A stretch of DNA of 64,000 nt, from positions 16,938,446 to 17,002,445 of the forward strand of contig CM043969.1 of assembly GCA_014529385.2 (NCBI GenBank). The letters are read 5' to 3'. Positions 11,237 through 22,550 of the stretch are shown here, piece by piece (the stretch's first letter is position 1; each line of letters begins with the position of its first letter). A model generated the notes under the pieces. That model had not been told where the DNA came from. It searched no databases and saw nothing but the letters and a program-made list of their open reading frames with translations. This DNA comes from Adiantum capillus-veneris (lineage: Eukaryota; Streptophyta; Polypodiopsida; Polypodiales; Pteridaceae). The translations under genes and the position numbers were made by a program.

Positions 11237-11248
11237 GCTCTGATACCA
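11237..11248 (-). promoter_or_regulatory. Copia primer-binding site (tRNA-iMet)
   Basis: On the minus strand TGGTATCAGAGC, complementary to initiator tRNA-Met, two bases inside the 5' LTR. Confidence 0.92.
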
Positions 11249-11250
11249 GT

Positions 11251-11442
11251 TGAAGGAGTACGAGCGGAAGTGCGACGCGAGAGAGAGTGCGAGAAGAAGA
11301 GCACGATGATATGGTGAACTCGCTCTACTGTAATGTGTAGAGCATAGTGAGTTCTTATTAGGTTTTTACAAAAGAAGATGTGTACATACCTGGCGGCCCG
11401 CCCACTTACCTGGGCGACCACATTGGGCTTTATACCCCAACA
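11251..11442 (-). repeat. 5' LTR of nested Copia
   Basis: 192-bp partner of 6636-6827. It is followed by the target duplication GAGAT at 11443-11447, after which the Gypsy A leader resumes. Confidence 0.93.
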
Positions 11443-12603
11443 GAGATATAACCATTAGCCTAGGGTAAACTAACTGTGTCATGTGGTACGACTGATATTC
11501 ACAAGTTTAAGATGAAGTGTCATCAAATTTGCATCACTTCAAGTGCATTTGAGTTGTGAATTGCCATAGAAAAGTGAAATTTGTGAAGTGCTTGAGTCCA
11601 AGGTCAAAATAAGTCCAAACTTCATAAAACTAGAGGGATAGACTTATATGGGCACAGAGAACACAACTGTCCAAAAACAGACAAAAAATGAAATCCCCAT
11701 TACTCTTTGCCTAGTCTATCGCGATAGACTGATGAAGTTGGTGATTGACTAAAACAGGACAAAAACCTTTATACCACAGGTTTAACACATCAACACAAGG
11801 GTACTCACAAAAATTGAGTGAAACTGAACACCATCTTGACCACAAAACTTCAAAACTGGTGTTTAGAGCTTGAATTCAGAGACAAGGGCAAGAAGGCTTT
11901 GACCAAATGTCCAAACAGGGCAAAAATTTGTCAATACACTACACAGGGAGAGGGTGAACCAGTTGTGGAGATAACTTGAGAAAAATGCCAACAATGGAAA
12001 CATGCCTAGTCTATCGCGATAGACTAGGGAAACTACTGCTGAGGACCTTATCTTCCAAATTTCCCCTAGGGAGAGTTTTATCAGAGCCTATACAGCATAC
12101 ACACCAAATTTCAAGGCATTGAGATCACTGAAAGTCAATCTAAGGCCCAGATAGAGAATCAGGCTCTGACCAAAATACTAAAATGGGACCAAAACCCAAA
12201 CCAAGTGTCCAAACTTAATAAAAATTGAGGGATAGGCTATAGAGGGTAACTGGAACTCAAGGGTGAAGTCACAATTTTAAATTGACTTATGCTGAGCAAA
12301 TTGTCAGTCTATCGCGATAGACTAGGAAAGTAGTGATTCAGACATATTTTGCAATTTAAGACTATACTGCTAGGACATACTCTCCACATATATCCCAGAC
12401 ATCATTTCATATTTGAAATTGGACCACCAGAAGACTGACTAAGTGGTTGTTTCACATACTTGAAAGATTTTTCGTGGTTCAAGGAAAACCCTTGTGAACA
12501 GACTAACCATACTTGTGTAGATCCCAGAAGGAGATCATCACAGAGCCGCATAGGTAGAAGGAGTCCAGGTAAGCTTTAAGTTTGCAACCCAGCTTTCATT
12601 CTT
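11443..12603 (+). other. Gypsy A leader, second part, with palindrome array
   Basis: Non-coding leader running to gag. It holds three copies of the palindrome AGTCTATCGCGATAGACT, 295 and 298 bp apart. The intervening DNA contains diverged repeated phrases (for example 'catacacaccaaatttcaaggcatt' near 12100) that recur in the second array near 25810. A perfect-looking splice donor CAG|GTAAGC lies at 12566-12573. Confidence 0.75.
11713..12323. repeat. Palindrome array 1 of Gypsy A (3 copies)
   Basis: Perfect 18-bp palindromes AGTCTATCGCGATAGACT at 11713-11730, 12008-12025 (extended to a 24-bp perfect palindrome at 12005-12028) and 12306-12323. The start-to-start spacing is 295 and 298 bp. The centre is TCGCGA. 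The flanks are much less conserved than the palindromes, suggesting selection or homogenisation acting on the palindrome itself. Confidence 0.93.
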
Positions 12604-15380
12604 ATGTATTTAAGGTCGAGAGCCTTTGTTAAGTCAGGAGCTAAAAGTGTCAAAAGTCAAGTAAGCACCACGTCCACCGAAGAGAGTGTAACTCAGACGA
12701 GACCAGACCCATTCGCACCGATCATTGAAGAGGGTAGTGATACTAAACACTTTGTCAGAAAAGTCCTTCTTCATGATGGGGAGTCAACATCCAGGAGGTT
12801 TCAACGGTAAAGGACCAATGCCAGGGGGAAGCACCTCCCTACATCCTTTAAACGAAACCAAGTTCACTATAATCTTCTTGGAAGGAACAAACTCGAGGGG
12901 AGCCTTAGTTTATTCTGACTATCGAGGATGCAAGTATATTTGTATTGAAGAAAGATCAGCTCAGAGACTGGAGATAATTCGAGTCTATGATGATGGAGAC
13001 ACATTCTAAGATGAAAAGGGGAACCACTATCTGATAGTTAGTAACCCTAAGGATTACAACAAATATGGAGATAACGTGGCAAAAGGGAAAATGTTTCAGA
13101 AACCCAAGAACCGCCTCCTAACATTGATCGACCTGGAGCGCTTTTTATGTATGATAAGAAAACAACCAAGGTCCCAACCTATAATGAGAATGTGGGGATT
13201 TACAAGCATGAAAGCGAGGGAATAGTCTCTTACTTTCGATGCAAGGAACCCTACCCAAACGAATTAAGCAAAGACAAGGTTCTTTACTTATTCTCTTATG
13301 AAACTGCTATGGGGAAGGATATTGTTTTTGTTGACAGGTACGGGCGAGAATACAAACATATTCTCCCAGAAGAGGTTGAAAAGGCAACAGTTCCGGGAGC
13401 ATCAACCTATGGCCCCGACGAAATACCAAGAGCCAACTACACCCCTAGCAAGTCGACAAATCCCTTTTCAGAAGAGTATGACGCTACCTCACATTCTACC
13501 CGACAACCGACGTTCAACTACCAGGACCAACCAGCTACTCAGCCATCATTGCAGGCATGGCTTTGACAGAGTGCTACATTAGAAAAAGACCGAACCAGAG
13601 AGGGTTATCAAACCGCACGAGGGATAAGGGATTTACAAGAACCACCACTCTATGCAGAGTATCAAGGAGAGAGTAAGACAAAGACTCAGGGGTCAATTGA
13701 GCCTGGAATACCACCCCTAGAACGAGTTCGAAGAGATGAACCATCTCTTGCAAGAACTATTAGAAACTATGGCTTAGGAGCACCATTGGGAGAGGAACCT
13801 AGCCACTACAGAAGACCAGAGGAGGTATATCGACTAGGACGGTGAGATCCCATGATGAGATTTGTAGACCATCGTAGAATTAGACCTTCTCAAGTGCAAA
13901 AATGGGTAAACAAGAAGTACATGGGAAGCAGGGATCCGAGAGATCATGTAGCAGCCTTTGTGCATGTAATTAGAGTTGAAGAGGTGTTAGACTTTCCTAC
14001 CCAATTTGTAGGATTTGGTTTAACCTTAGAGGATGATGCTGCTACTTGCTTTGACTCAGTGGAGCGACGAGACTTTGAGTCTATGGAGGAAGTGTTTGAC
14101 GAGTTTATCGAGGAATTCTCACAAAAGGGAATCGCTCATAATACAGTCTCACAAATCCATAAATTCAAACAGAAAGATGGAGAGTCTGTGCGAAAGGCAG
14201 CCCTCCGATTAAAAAGATATGTTAAGTTCTGCCCCGTGGAAAAACTGCCAACTCAGTCCAGACTTATGTTTATATTTATCCAAGGACTAAGGAATGTAGA
14301 TCTCCAGAAGGACTTACATATGAAAAGGAGCACGACGTTGAATGAGTTAACCAAGGAGGCTCTTTACCTTGTGGACAATTGTGCGGTCTACAAAGAGGAA
14401 AAGTTCAAGGATCTTGACGATGATTCCTCCTCGCAACAAAGCGGAAGCAAGTCTGCTAAGACAACACCGAAAGGAGAAGCAACGATGAGTCAAGAGCAGC
14501 TTGTAGAGGAAGTGCTTAAAAAGATTAACTTGTATTCCAAACCACAAGCTAAACAACCAAAATGGTGTGCGATTGAACAAAAATGGACAAACCATGGGAC
14601 AGAGGAGTGTTATTATAACAAGGGATATGTGAGAGAATGACCATATGCTCCGCAAGCTCAGGCGACATCCCCTCAAGTCCCATCGATGCCTAGATATCAG
14701 ACAGGCAACCTACGAGGACCTGTAGGTGTAGAAAGACCACAACCAGTGTTGGGAGAACAACCACCCCTACCAGGATTACAACCAGTCGGCATAAGATACA
14801 CACCAACAGTAACTGAATCGGATGAGAAGGCTTTGGTACCTATGCATGCATACTACGACAAGTCCAATGGATATGCAGCAAACTCTGTCTATTATCCACT
14901 GGAAGAACCCTCTACACCAGAACCATGGAGCATGATAGGAAATACAGGACCACCAACTGCTCCACAGGCAGCGAGGGAAGGAAGATATAGCTTGGATGAA
15001 AGAACAGTCTTGTTCATAGCCAACAGAGGCATGAGCGGGCAGAGGTTTGCACACCAACAAAGAGGAGCTCAAGGAGCACCTCAACAACCTAAGGGACCAT
15101 GCTACAAGTGTGGTGGAGACCATTGGTTGAGGGACTGTCCTCATGATGAAATCATTAGGGTCAACTCATATTGCACTGAGTGTGGAATTACTCACTTGAT
15201 CCCTGATTGCCCTAAAAACCCGAGCAAAGGAGCAAAAACTACTTTGAATATGCTGGGAGCACTGCCTTCCAGTGGAGGGTCAGAAAAAGAAACTCCGATT
15301 CCTGTTAAGGTTTTGACGAGAGCCCAAACAAGGAAAAATGACAATCAGCCCAAGAGTAACGATGAAAATCAAGAATAAAT
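12604..15380 (+). CDS. Gypsy A gag part (fossil)
   Basis: Gag region. An N-terminal stretch (12.6-13.6 kb) matches the start of gag in Gypsy B in layout ('...FVDRYGREYKHI' here, 'VVDKYEREYRVV' there). The core capsid domain at ~13.86-14.4 kb (QVQKWVNKKYMGSRDPRDHV ... GFGLTLEDDAATCFDSVE ... EEFIEEFSQKGI) fits the retrotransposon gag family. At ~15.1-15.2 kb two zinc knuckles, CYKCGGDHWLRDC and CTECGITHLIPDC, both have the unusual spacing CX2CX3HX4C. Gag packages element RNA. The region is not one open frame. Confidence 0.85.
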
Positions 15381-15432
15381 CAAGACTGACAAGTCTAGCG
15401 TCAGTCGTGATAATCCTTGGAAATAACGAAGA

Positions 15433-17229
15433 GTGAAAATGAAAGCTAGACGTGAGCGAAAACAGAAAGATGTAGAAGTTGAGCTAACAATAGCTCGAGA
15501 GCAACTTAAACAGCAAAGAGAGTTCGACTCTCTAAAATCAACGGAGGAACCAAGAAGCGCAAGCTCAGGAGGGTCTGTATTGGTAGATAAGGTCAATGAA
15601 CCCTTAGATGCAATCTTGCAAGCATATGAAGCAAGATTGAAGAACAGACGGACTCTAGAGCAAAGGTGGATGACATACCCATATCCAGAGATAGAAAAAC
15701 AGAGACTAGAGATGTGCAAACAGCTGATTGAAACTGCACAAGCTTTACTAGAGCCTCCACCTATGGAAGTGGGAGATAGAATAATCAAACCACCAAACAA
15801 TGAAACACCTCACAAAACGGAACAAAGGGTACCTGACAAAATAGAAAACGTTAAATCCTTGCCTGATGTAGAGGATGCAAGAATTGTGCCTAATAGCACT
15901 AATGAATCATTGAAAGATTTTCCACCATATACCCCTATTGTGGAAGAAAATTGGCCTGAAGAGCTATGGGAAACGGTGAGAAAAGCTCAAGAAAAATATG
16001 AGACAAAAACAGTCGAGTCAGCGCCTTTCTCGGAGTTGAACTTGAATAATCCTCCATGGGATTTAGATGCTAAATCATTTCAAGGGGATAATGGTTCAGT
16101 CTCATCCGAAGATAGCAGACCAGCATCACTCAGAACTCTGCCACCATACATGGGAGACTACGAGGCAAGGTCAGAAATTCGAAGAGTACCTTCTCAAAGA
16201 ATAGGAAGGTCAAATCAATTGGACACTAAAATCTTGACAGACTTGTTGACCACTCCGGTCAAGTGTACAATCACATTGGCAGAATTGTTAAAAATTAGGC
16301 CAAGCATGTGGACGGAAGTGGGCAAATGTCTTGAAAATTTTGGTATAAGGACGCCTCTTAAGTTCTTCGAAACTGAGCCTAATGACACAGAACCGAAGAA
16401 AGCCAACACTAGACCAGTGCCACTCAACAAGGTCGGAGAGTATTGTGAGGGTGAAGACAGCAACACAACTCTACCGGTTGAGTATAAAGGCATAGAGACT
16501 AAGGCCATACTTGATAGCGGAGCTGGCATTGCCATTGCGACCAAAATGCTATGGGAAAAATGGGGAAAACCAGCAATACGAACAACTAGAATGAAATTGC
16601 AGCTGGCGGATGGGCACATAGAAAGGCCTATAGGATTGCTCGAGGCAATTGTGGTATCTTCATGTGGCATAGAGTACGAACATACATTTGCCATAGTAGA
16701 TTTCGGCAAGAAGAACAATTATGAAATTATCCTTGGTAGGCCGTCCATGAGACAACTCAAGATGGTGCAGGACTGGGGGTATGATTATTTGTATCTAAGA
16801 CATGCTGAAACCACTACACGTGTAAACATGAAAAATCATAGCTACCATGATGTCACGAGAACACCTGTGGAAGATTTTGACTCAGCCACCATTAGTGGAT
16901 CAGAAGTCCCAGCGTGGCTCTGTAAGAAAAAGGAGATATGGATGTGCGGAGCATCTCAATGTAGTGAATTTGACAACAATGAAAGGACACTAGAGAGGGT
17001 CTTGGAAGACGATGCCTATATAAGAGAAGAGAAGCTCGAACCCCTAGAATGGTCTCAAATTTTGGCTACATTAGATGTATGTGTCAATGAAGTCACTCCC
17101 ACCAAATTTTGTGACGAGAATGGCTACGATATCATACCATACTACATGTTGAGCGAAATTGTGGAGGAAGACGAGAACGATGGAGATACTGAGCATACGA
17201 AGATCTATAAACACAAAGTTGCCTTATGA
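15433..17229 (+). CDS. Gypsy A protease part (fossil)
   Basis: A 598-codon open stretch. The N-terminal half is charged and repeat-poor (residues ~1-290). The retropepsin domain lies near residues 345-455, with the catalytic signature AILDSGAGIAIATK and the closing flap-like IVDFGKKNNYEIILGRPSM. The same sequence, diverged, occurs in Gypsy B and as a scrap at 47.1 kb. The protease would cleave gag and pol. A tail of ~140 residues after the protease is not recognised. Confidence 0.85.
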   Translation: MKMKARRERKQKDVEVELTIAREQLKQQREFDSLKSTEEPRSASSGGSVLVDKVNEPLDAILQAYEARLKNRRTLEQRWMTYPYPEIEKQRLEMCKQLIETAQALLEPPPMEVGDRIIKPPNNETPHKTEQRVPDKIENVKSLPDVEDARIVPNSTNESLKDFPPYTPIVEENWPEELWETVRKAQEKYETKTVESAPFSELNLNNPPWDLDAKSFQGDNGSVSSEDSRPASLRTLPPYMGDYEARSEIRRVPSQRIGRSNQLDTKILTDLLTTPVKCTITLAELLKIRPSMWTEVGKCLENFGIRTPLKFFETEPNDTEPKKANTRPVPLNKVGEYCEGEDSNTTLPVEYKGIETKAILDSGAGIAIATKMLWEKWGKPAIRTTRMKLQLADGHIERPIGLLEAIVVSSCGIEYEHTFAIVDFGKKNNYEIILGRPSMRQLKMVQDWGYDYLYLRHAETTTRVNMKNHSYHDVTRTPVEDFDSATISGSEVPAWLCKKKEIWMCGASQCSEFDNNERTLERVLEDDAYIREEKLEPLEWSQILATLDVCVNEVTPTKFCDENGYDIIPYYMLSEIVEEDENDGDTEHTKIYKHKVAL

Positions 17230-18390
17230 GCTGAAAAAAACTTAGCTTTTTTTTTTGAGTATCGATCTCATCATTAACCTTACTCTTGCACAACATTTTT
17301 GGCCTTTTTTCAATTTTTGGCAACTATACCACTCTAAACTTCATGTTTGTGAGGTTTAGATGGCTAGAGGTTAGGCCTTCATAGTTCTCAACATGTTTTG
17401 ATGCTTGTAGGGAGAGCTAAGTGTTAAAATTGAAAGTTATGACCAATTTATAAGAATTGCATAATCCTGTTTTTTGGACAAAATTAGCACTTTTATGATT
17501 TTTTTGGTGGCTTTCTTGATATCCAAATTCAATTTTGATTGTGTAAGTGTAATGTATAACATAAAGCTAATCTTCCTTGAGTTTTGGGGGACCTAATATG
17601 CTATATAGCATAGTATATGATGATGGTTGAGTTTTTTGATTGCTGAAGAATACGATACATTTTAGAGTAGCAAGTATAAATTTCTCAATATTGCTAGTTT
17701 CTTAGGCCAATTGTGTGTATTTTGTAGGTAGTAACCATATCTAATCATAGACTATAAACTTGGCTAGATATTGAGTAGTTTTTATGGGTTTTTAGAGGTC
17801 ATAATGCTAAACCCATTTTTTTCATGTTTGCTGTATTTAGCACTTTATCATTGCCCCCAAGGTTGTAAGAGATCCATTATCCTTTTGACATGCTCCATGG
17901 CTCCTTTTGAATCAAAAGGCCCAAAGGAAACTAAGAAAACATGTATATAGTATCTGTATTGAGCGTGACTATAGAAACTTTGATGATAGGTCCGCAGAAT
18001 GGCAAAAATGCAACTTTTTTGTACCTATATTTTTTTACCAAAAAACAATTAGTGAGGTAAAAGCAACCATATGTTTTGGTCACCAACCCATTGAAGTTAA
18101 CGGGGCATTTTATCTCATGTCCTACAAAAATCCCCAGTCTTATTTATATGCAATCAACCGTAAGAAATTGTTGTTTTGGGTAAAATGCACTGGTCCATCA
18201 ACTTTGGAGGCTTGTAGTGATCAAGGGATGAGAAAAATTACAAGTTTCTCATTTTTTCCATATGTAGTAGTTATTGAACTATAAGCTCATGAAAGGATTT
18301 TTCAAAATGAGTGGATCTACTATGGTTTTGGAATTTTTTCCCAAAACCCTGAAAGGACACTTTTATGTCCTGTTAGGTTACCATTCTAGT
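17230..18390 (+). other. Non-coding spacer between protease and RT of Gypsy A
   Basis: About 1.15 kb of T-rich DNA separates the protease from RT, where most Gypsy elements have none. Ogre-type relatives are known to remove an intron between protease and RT by splicing, so this may be a similar intron; a T-rich tract ending in AG (~18391) just before the RT-side sequence would fit an acceptor. A short open stretch at 17.9-18.28 kb has no recognised motif. Confidence 0.5.
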
Positions 18391-19846
18391 GTTAAGGAAT
18401 TCCATGATGTATTTGCCTAGTCGTACAAAGATCTGAAGGGGGTGGATCCTAACATTTGTGAACATTCAATCCCTCTAAAGTCTGATGCAAAGCCAAGCAA
18501 ACAACATCCATACACGTACAATGAGACATTCGCCAAAAGGATAAAGGAAGAGATAGACAAACTTATGGAGGCTGAATTTATTTATGAGATAGAGCACACG
18601 GACTGGGTGTCACCGATAGTGGTGGTACCTAAGAAGAACGAGAAATTACGAGTGTGTGTTAATCTCAAGAAGATAAATGCGGCAACAATAAGGGACAACT
18701 ATCCTCTTCCTATCACTAAACACGTCCTGGAACGAGTAGCAGGCAAGCAAGCCTATAGCTTTATGGACGGATTCTCTGGTTATAACCAATTGGGGGTCAA
18801 ACTAGAAGATCAATACAAAACAGCGTTTGCAACAGAATGGGGCATATATGCGTTTAGGGTAATGCCATTTGGCTTGACCAATGCTCCAGCCACATTTCAG
18901 AGATTAATGACACATGCTTTTAAAGAATACTTGCGAATATTCTTGGATATTTACATGGATGACTTGTGTGTCTATTTTCTATTGAGAGAAGACCATATAG
19001 ATCATCTTAGAAAGGTATTCGAAAAATGCAGAACTTATAGGATTTGCCTCAACCCAGAAAAATGTGTATTCATGGTCCGACAAGGTAAAATCTTAGGCCA
19101 CATAGTATCGGCTAATGGAATTACCACTGATGAAGACAAGGTAAAGGTGATCATAGAATTGCCAAGACCAAACACTGTACGAGAGATACAATCATTTATG
19201 GGACATTGTGGATACTACCGACGTTTTATCTACATGTACGCTGTAATAGAAAAACCCTTGTATAGTCTAATTATGCTCTTCATATGGACCAATGAATGTG
19301 AAGAGTCATTCCAGAAACTAAAAGATACACTGGTATCTGCACCAATTCTAAAAGCACCAGATTGGTCAAAGATCTTCCATGTACATGTAGATGCTTCGGC
19401 ATTTGCAATAGGCTATATATTAGCACAACCAGGGGAGGGTAATATAAATTTTTCGATCAGTTATGCTAGTAGACAACTCAACAGTGAATTATACCACCAC
19501 TGAAAAAGGTATGATATATACGGTAAAGAAATTTCAGCATTACTTACTTGCGAACAAATTCACATTTTTTGTGGATCATCAGGCGCTCTTGTACTTAGTA
19601 AACAAACCTTGTAACACGGGACGAATTGTAAGATGGTTCATTGTGTTGCTGGAGTTTGATTTTACGGTAATAGTTAAGAAAGGAAAAACTCATCAAAGAG
19701 CAGACCACCTTTCTCGATTACTACATGGCGAAAAAGCTACTAGGGTAGATGATGATCTCCCAGACGCATACCTGTTTAATATAGAGATGGTACCGAAATG
19801 GTCAGAGAAAATTATTCCGTTTGCTGACATATGGAATGAATCTTGA
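18391..19846 (+). CDS. Gypsy A RT and RNase H part (fossil)
   Basis: Reverse transcriptase motifs in order: WVSPIVVVPKK, VNLKKINAATIRDNYPLPI, FMDGFSGYNQLGV, FRVMPFGLTNAPATFQRLM and the catalytic IYMDDLCVY. Then come GKILGHIVSANGI, FMGHCGYYRRFI and the RNase H region (VHVDASAFAIGYILAQ, FFVDHQALLYLVNK, RADHLSRLL). No second, archaeal-type RNase H is seen, which argues against the Tat subgroup. Function: cDNA synthesis. Confidence 0.88.
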
Positions 19847-19849
19847 CAA

Positions 19850-21485
19850 AAAACACACGGTGGAAGACGTTAGACAAGCACGAAATTACACAATGCTTGC
19901 GAGAAGAATGTACCATCATGGAAACGATGGGATTGTAAGATTGTGTATAGGCCCAGAGGAGTACGAAACGTATCTAGAGGAGGCCCATACACAAACAGGG
20001 GGATTTCATCGAGGAAATCAAATGACCTATGAACAATTAAGAAGACTTGGAGTGTATTGGCCAGGAATGGCAGGCGATGTAGCTAATTACATCAAGAAAT
20101 GAAACTTTTGCACATCCAATACCACTGTGGATTATGCCACAGTATACCAAGTGACAATAGCACCCGCATGGAGTCATGCTATTGTGGAATATTTGACTAA
20201 TAAGGAATTGACAGGAGATTGGTCTAAAGCCAGACAAAAGGCTTTACAAATCGAAGCAAATAGGTATACCCTCATTAGTGACCAATTGTATAAAAGAGGA
20301 ACTGATGACCAGCTGAGGTTAGTTCCTCATGAAAATGACTACTTTCCCTTATTGGAACAAGCTCATGCAGGCATAGCAGGAGGCCATTTTTCAGCGGAGA
20401 GAACCGTAAAAATCATTATGGTTGCAGGCATATGGTGGCCGACCATGATTCAAGATGCAGCAGAATTCGTGAAATGATGTGATGAATGTCAACGCACTAA
20501 GGTACCAGTTAAAAGAGACGAAATGCCTTTAAGACCAATGATGAGTGCTCGAGCATTCGCTAAATGGGGATTGGACTTTGTTGGTCCTATCACTCCACCA
20601 ACGTATCGTTCACAAGCACAATATATCATAGTGGCCATGGATTACATGACCAAATGGGTGGAAGCAAAAGCCACAATGAAAGCAGACGCTAGAACCAAGG
20701 CACAATTCTTATATGAATATGTGTTTACACATTATGGCCTTCCAATCGAGCTGGTGAGTGATAGAGGGAAACACTTTGTAAATGAAGTTATCCAACATCT
20801 CTTAAATGAGTTTATGGTAATTCATCACAAATCTGCACCCTACCATCCACAAGCCAATGGTCAAGCAGAGGCGACAAACAAAATATTGTGCATAGTTCTT
20901 ACAAAACTGGTTAGTGAAACAAGAACGGACTGGGATCAAATGTTATATTCGACATTGTGGGCTTATTGAGTTGCATATAAAACAACACTCAATGCTACGC
21001 CATTTAATATGGTAAATGGGTTAAATGAAATATTGCCTATTGAATTTTTTATTCCCACACTAAGGGTAGCCACACAATTGGACTGGACGGGACATGAGCT
21101 TTCAGAACAATTAGCGGACCTTGAAAAATTAGATGAGTTACGACTCAATGCTGTAGCAGCCATATATGCAAAAAAAAGACAACAGAAAGAGTTTTTTGAC
21201 AAACATGTCAAGAACAAGGACTTTAAAACGGGCGACTATGTCTTAGTATACACCCTTAAATAGCATGCCAAGAAGCTAAAGAAAAGGGGAATGGGGCCTT
21301 ATTTGGTCCAAGAAATATCGTCCAGTGGAGCAGTAAAACTGTCGACTCTAGAAGGAAAAGAAATGTCGAACTGGATTAGTGGGTGTCGTTTGAAAAAATA
21401 TCACCTACCTTTAACACAGGAAATATTGTTTCAATTGCATTATGAAAAAGCCTATAGACAAGAACGGCAAAGAATTCAAGACTAG
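19850..21485 (+). CDS. Gypsy A integrase part with two HHCC modules (fossil)
   Basis: Two H2C2-type zinc-binding modules occur in succession. The first (~19.9-20.13 kb) has EEAHTQTGGFHRGNQMT ... LGVYWPGM. The second (~20.28-20.5 kb) has EQAHAGIAGGHFSAERT ... GIWWPTM ... CDECQRTK. The DDE core follows at 20.55-20.97 kb (WGLDFVGPITPP, LVSDRGKHFVNE, HPQANGQAEATNKI). A GPY-like tail (~21.2-21.4 kb, GDYVLVYTLK, GPYLVQEISSSGAVKLSTLEG) closes the region. Fragment C shows the same two-module layout. Confidence 0.85.
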
Positions 21486-21545
21486 GCACAACAAGAAGCC
21501 AAGGAACTCATTGCTAAGCGAAAGCAATTTCTCAGGACAATAAAC

Positions 21546-21968
21546 ATGGTCACACCAATGATGACTGACGAATATCCTCTTTCGACATTCCGAACAATCG
21601 AAGCGGATATACAAAGCGAAGAATTAGCAAGGACAATAATAGACTTTATGGCTAAGGACGATAGCACCATTGACAACTTGGAAGATATGTGGTGTAGTCC
21701 TTACATAAAAGCTTATGCAGGCACAGAACAAGTTGAAATCTATGCATTGCTTGACACAGGAGCAAAAATGAGTGTCATCAGCTTTGAGCTCTTTCAGAAA
21801 CTTGGACCAATGAGGAAGATCCCAGAGACACACAGGTTGAAAGTAGCATCGGGTAATGAGGCGACCACGTTGTGGTCTATTATAGTACCAATCACAATGC
21901 AGGCACACCAGTACACTACCAAGTTCCATGTATTGCCACCAGGTAGATCAGCAACGCCGTGTATCTAA
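21546..21968 (+). CDS. Second retropepsin-like domain after integrase (Gypsy A, fossil)
   Basis: A 140-codon open stretch lying after integrase. Residues ~60-135 carry VEIYALLDTGAKMSVISFEL, the D[ST]GA core of a retropepsin, followed by KLGPMRKIPETHRLKVASGN and a hydrophobic strand, as in the fold of the family. It is distinct in sequence from the protease upstream of RT (AILDSGAGIAIATK). A protease copy in this position is not the standard plant Gypsy order. Function is unknown; it could be a captured DDI2/retropepsin-like host domain or an old protease duplicate. Confidence 0.6.
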   Translation: MVTPMMTDEYPLSTFRTIEADIQSEELARTIIDFMAKDDSTIDNLEDMWCSPYIKAYAGTEQVEIYALLDTGAKMSVISFELFQKLGPMRKIPETHRLKVASGNEATTLWSIIVPITMQAHQYTTKFHVLPPGRSATPCI

Positions 21969-22035
21969 GCAATGACATGGATGAAAGCTAACAGGGTACT
22001 CATTAATTTGGATACGAATGAAGCACTGTTCATAA

Positions 22036-22535
22036 ATGAAAACTTTTCAGAATCCTTCTTATCATATGACCAATACATGTGAAGGAGGAGACAGGAGTCA
22101 ATACATCCGCAAGGAATTGACCAACAACAAACAAAGTTTACATGTCAAAATATCTATACGACCAAAGTCCTCCAATGGAATAGAAAGAATGTTCCACCAG
22201 AATATGCAACAAAATCCACAACAATATCAATTTCAAAGGAGCCACATACGCCAATTCAAAAACCGTGGAAAACAATCAAACAAAGAGCGGCAGATTTACA
22301 ACTTCTTCTGGAAAAAAAAATCTGCCAGCCAACTCAGGCTACCACAGGAAACCTCAACGAAAAATGCCATTAAGCGAATCGCTTATACCTTCCTCTTACA
22401 CCGCATAAATTCTTTCTACATGCATTGACTGTACATGCATATAGGGCTACATTACAAGGCCTCCATTAGCACGAGTTCATTCCCATGCACAGCACATACC
22501 CTTGACAATACCCTGACGTCCGGGAGGACTCCAAC
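22036..22535 (+). other. Unrecognised stretch after the second protease-like domain
   Basis: A Gln/Asn/Lys-rich open stretch (to about 22428) with no recognised domain, followed by a short non-coding segment leading into the internal polypurine tract at 22536. Confidence 0.4.
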
Positions 22536-22550
22536 TAGGAGGGGGGGAGT
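22536..22550 (+). promoter_or_regulatory. Internal copy of the Gypsy A polypurine tract
   Basis: The 15-mer TAGGAGGGGGGGAGT is identical to the tract plus first LTR base at 29460-29474 just before the 3' LTR. It closes the gag-pol half of the element. It could act as a central purine tract for plus-strand priming or be the scar of an older fusion. Confidence 0.65.

Larger units (their letters stand above)
6636..11442 (-). mobile_element. Copia LTR retrotransposon nested in Gypsy A, fossil
   Basis: A full-length Copia element of 4.8 kb on the minus strand. The 192-bp LTRs (6636-6827 and 11251-11442) differ at about three positions (~1.6%), so it is younger than its host. The 5-bp target duplication GAGAT flanks both ends (6631-6635, 11443-11447). 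The initiator-Met PBS lies at 11237-11248 and the purine tract at 6828-6843. Domain order gag, protease, integrase, RT, RNase H is the Copia order. It is broken, with about three lesions, but all domains are recognisable. Confidence 0.95.

Noticed and set aside
15369-16718. Long minus-strand open frames across gag-pol of Gypsy A
   Set aside because: They mirror the coding frame of the protease region on the other strand and lack any motif.
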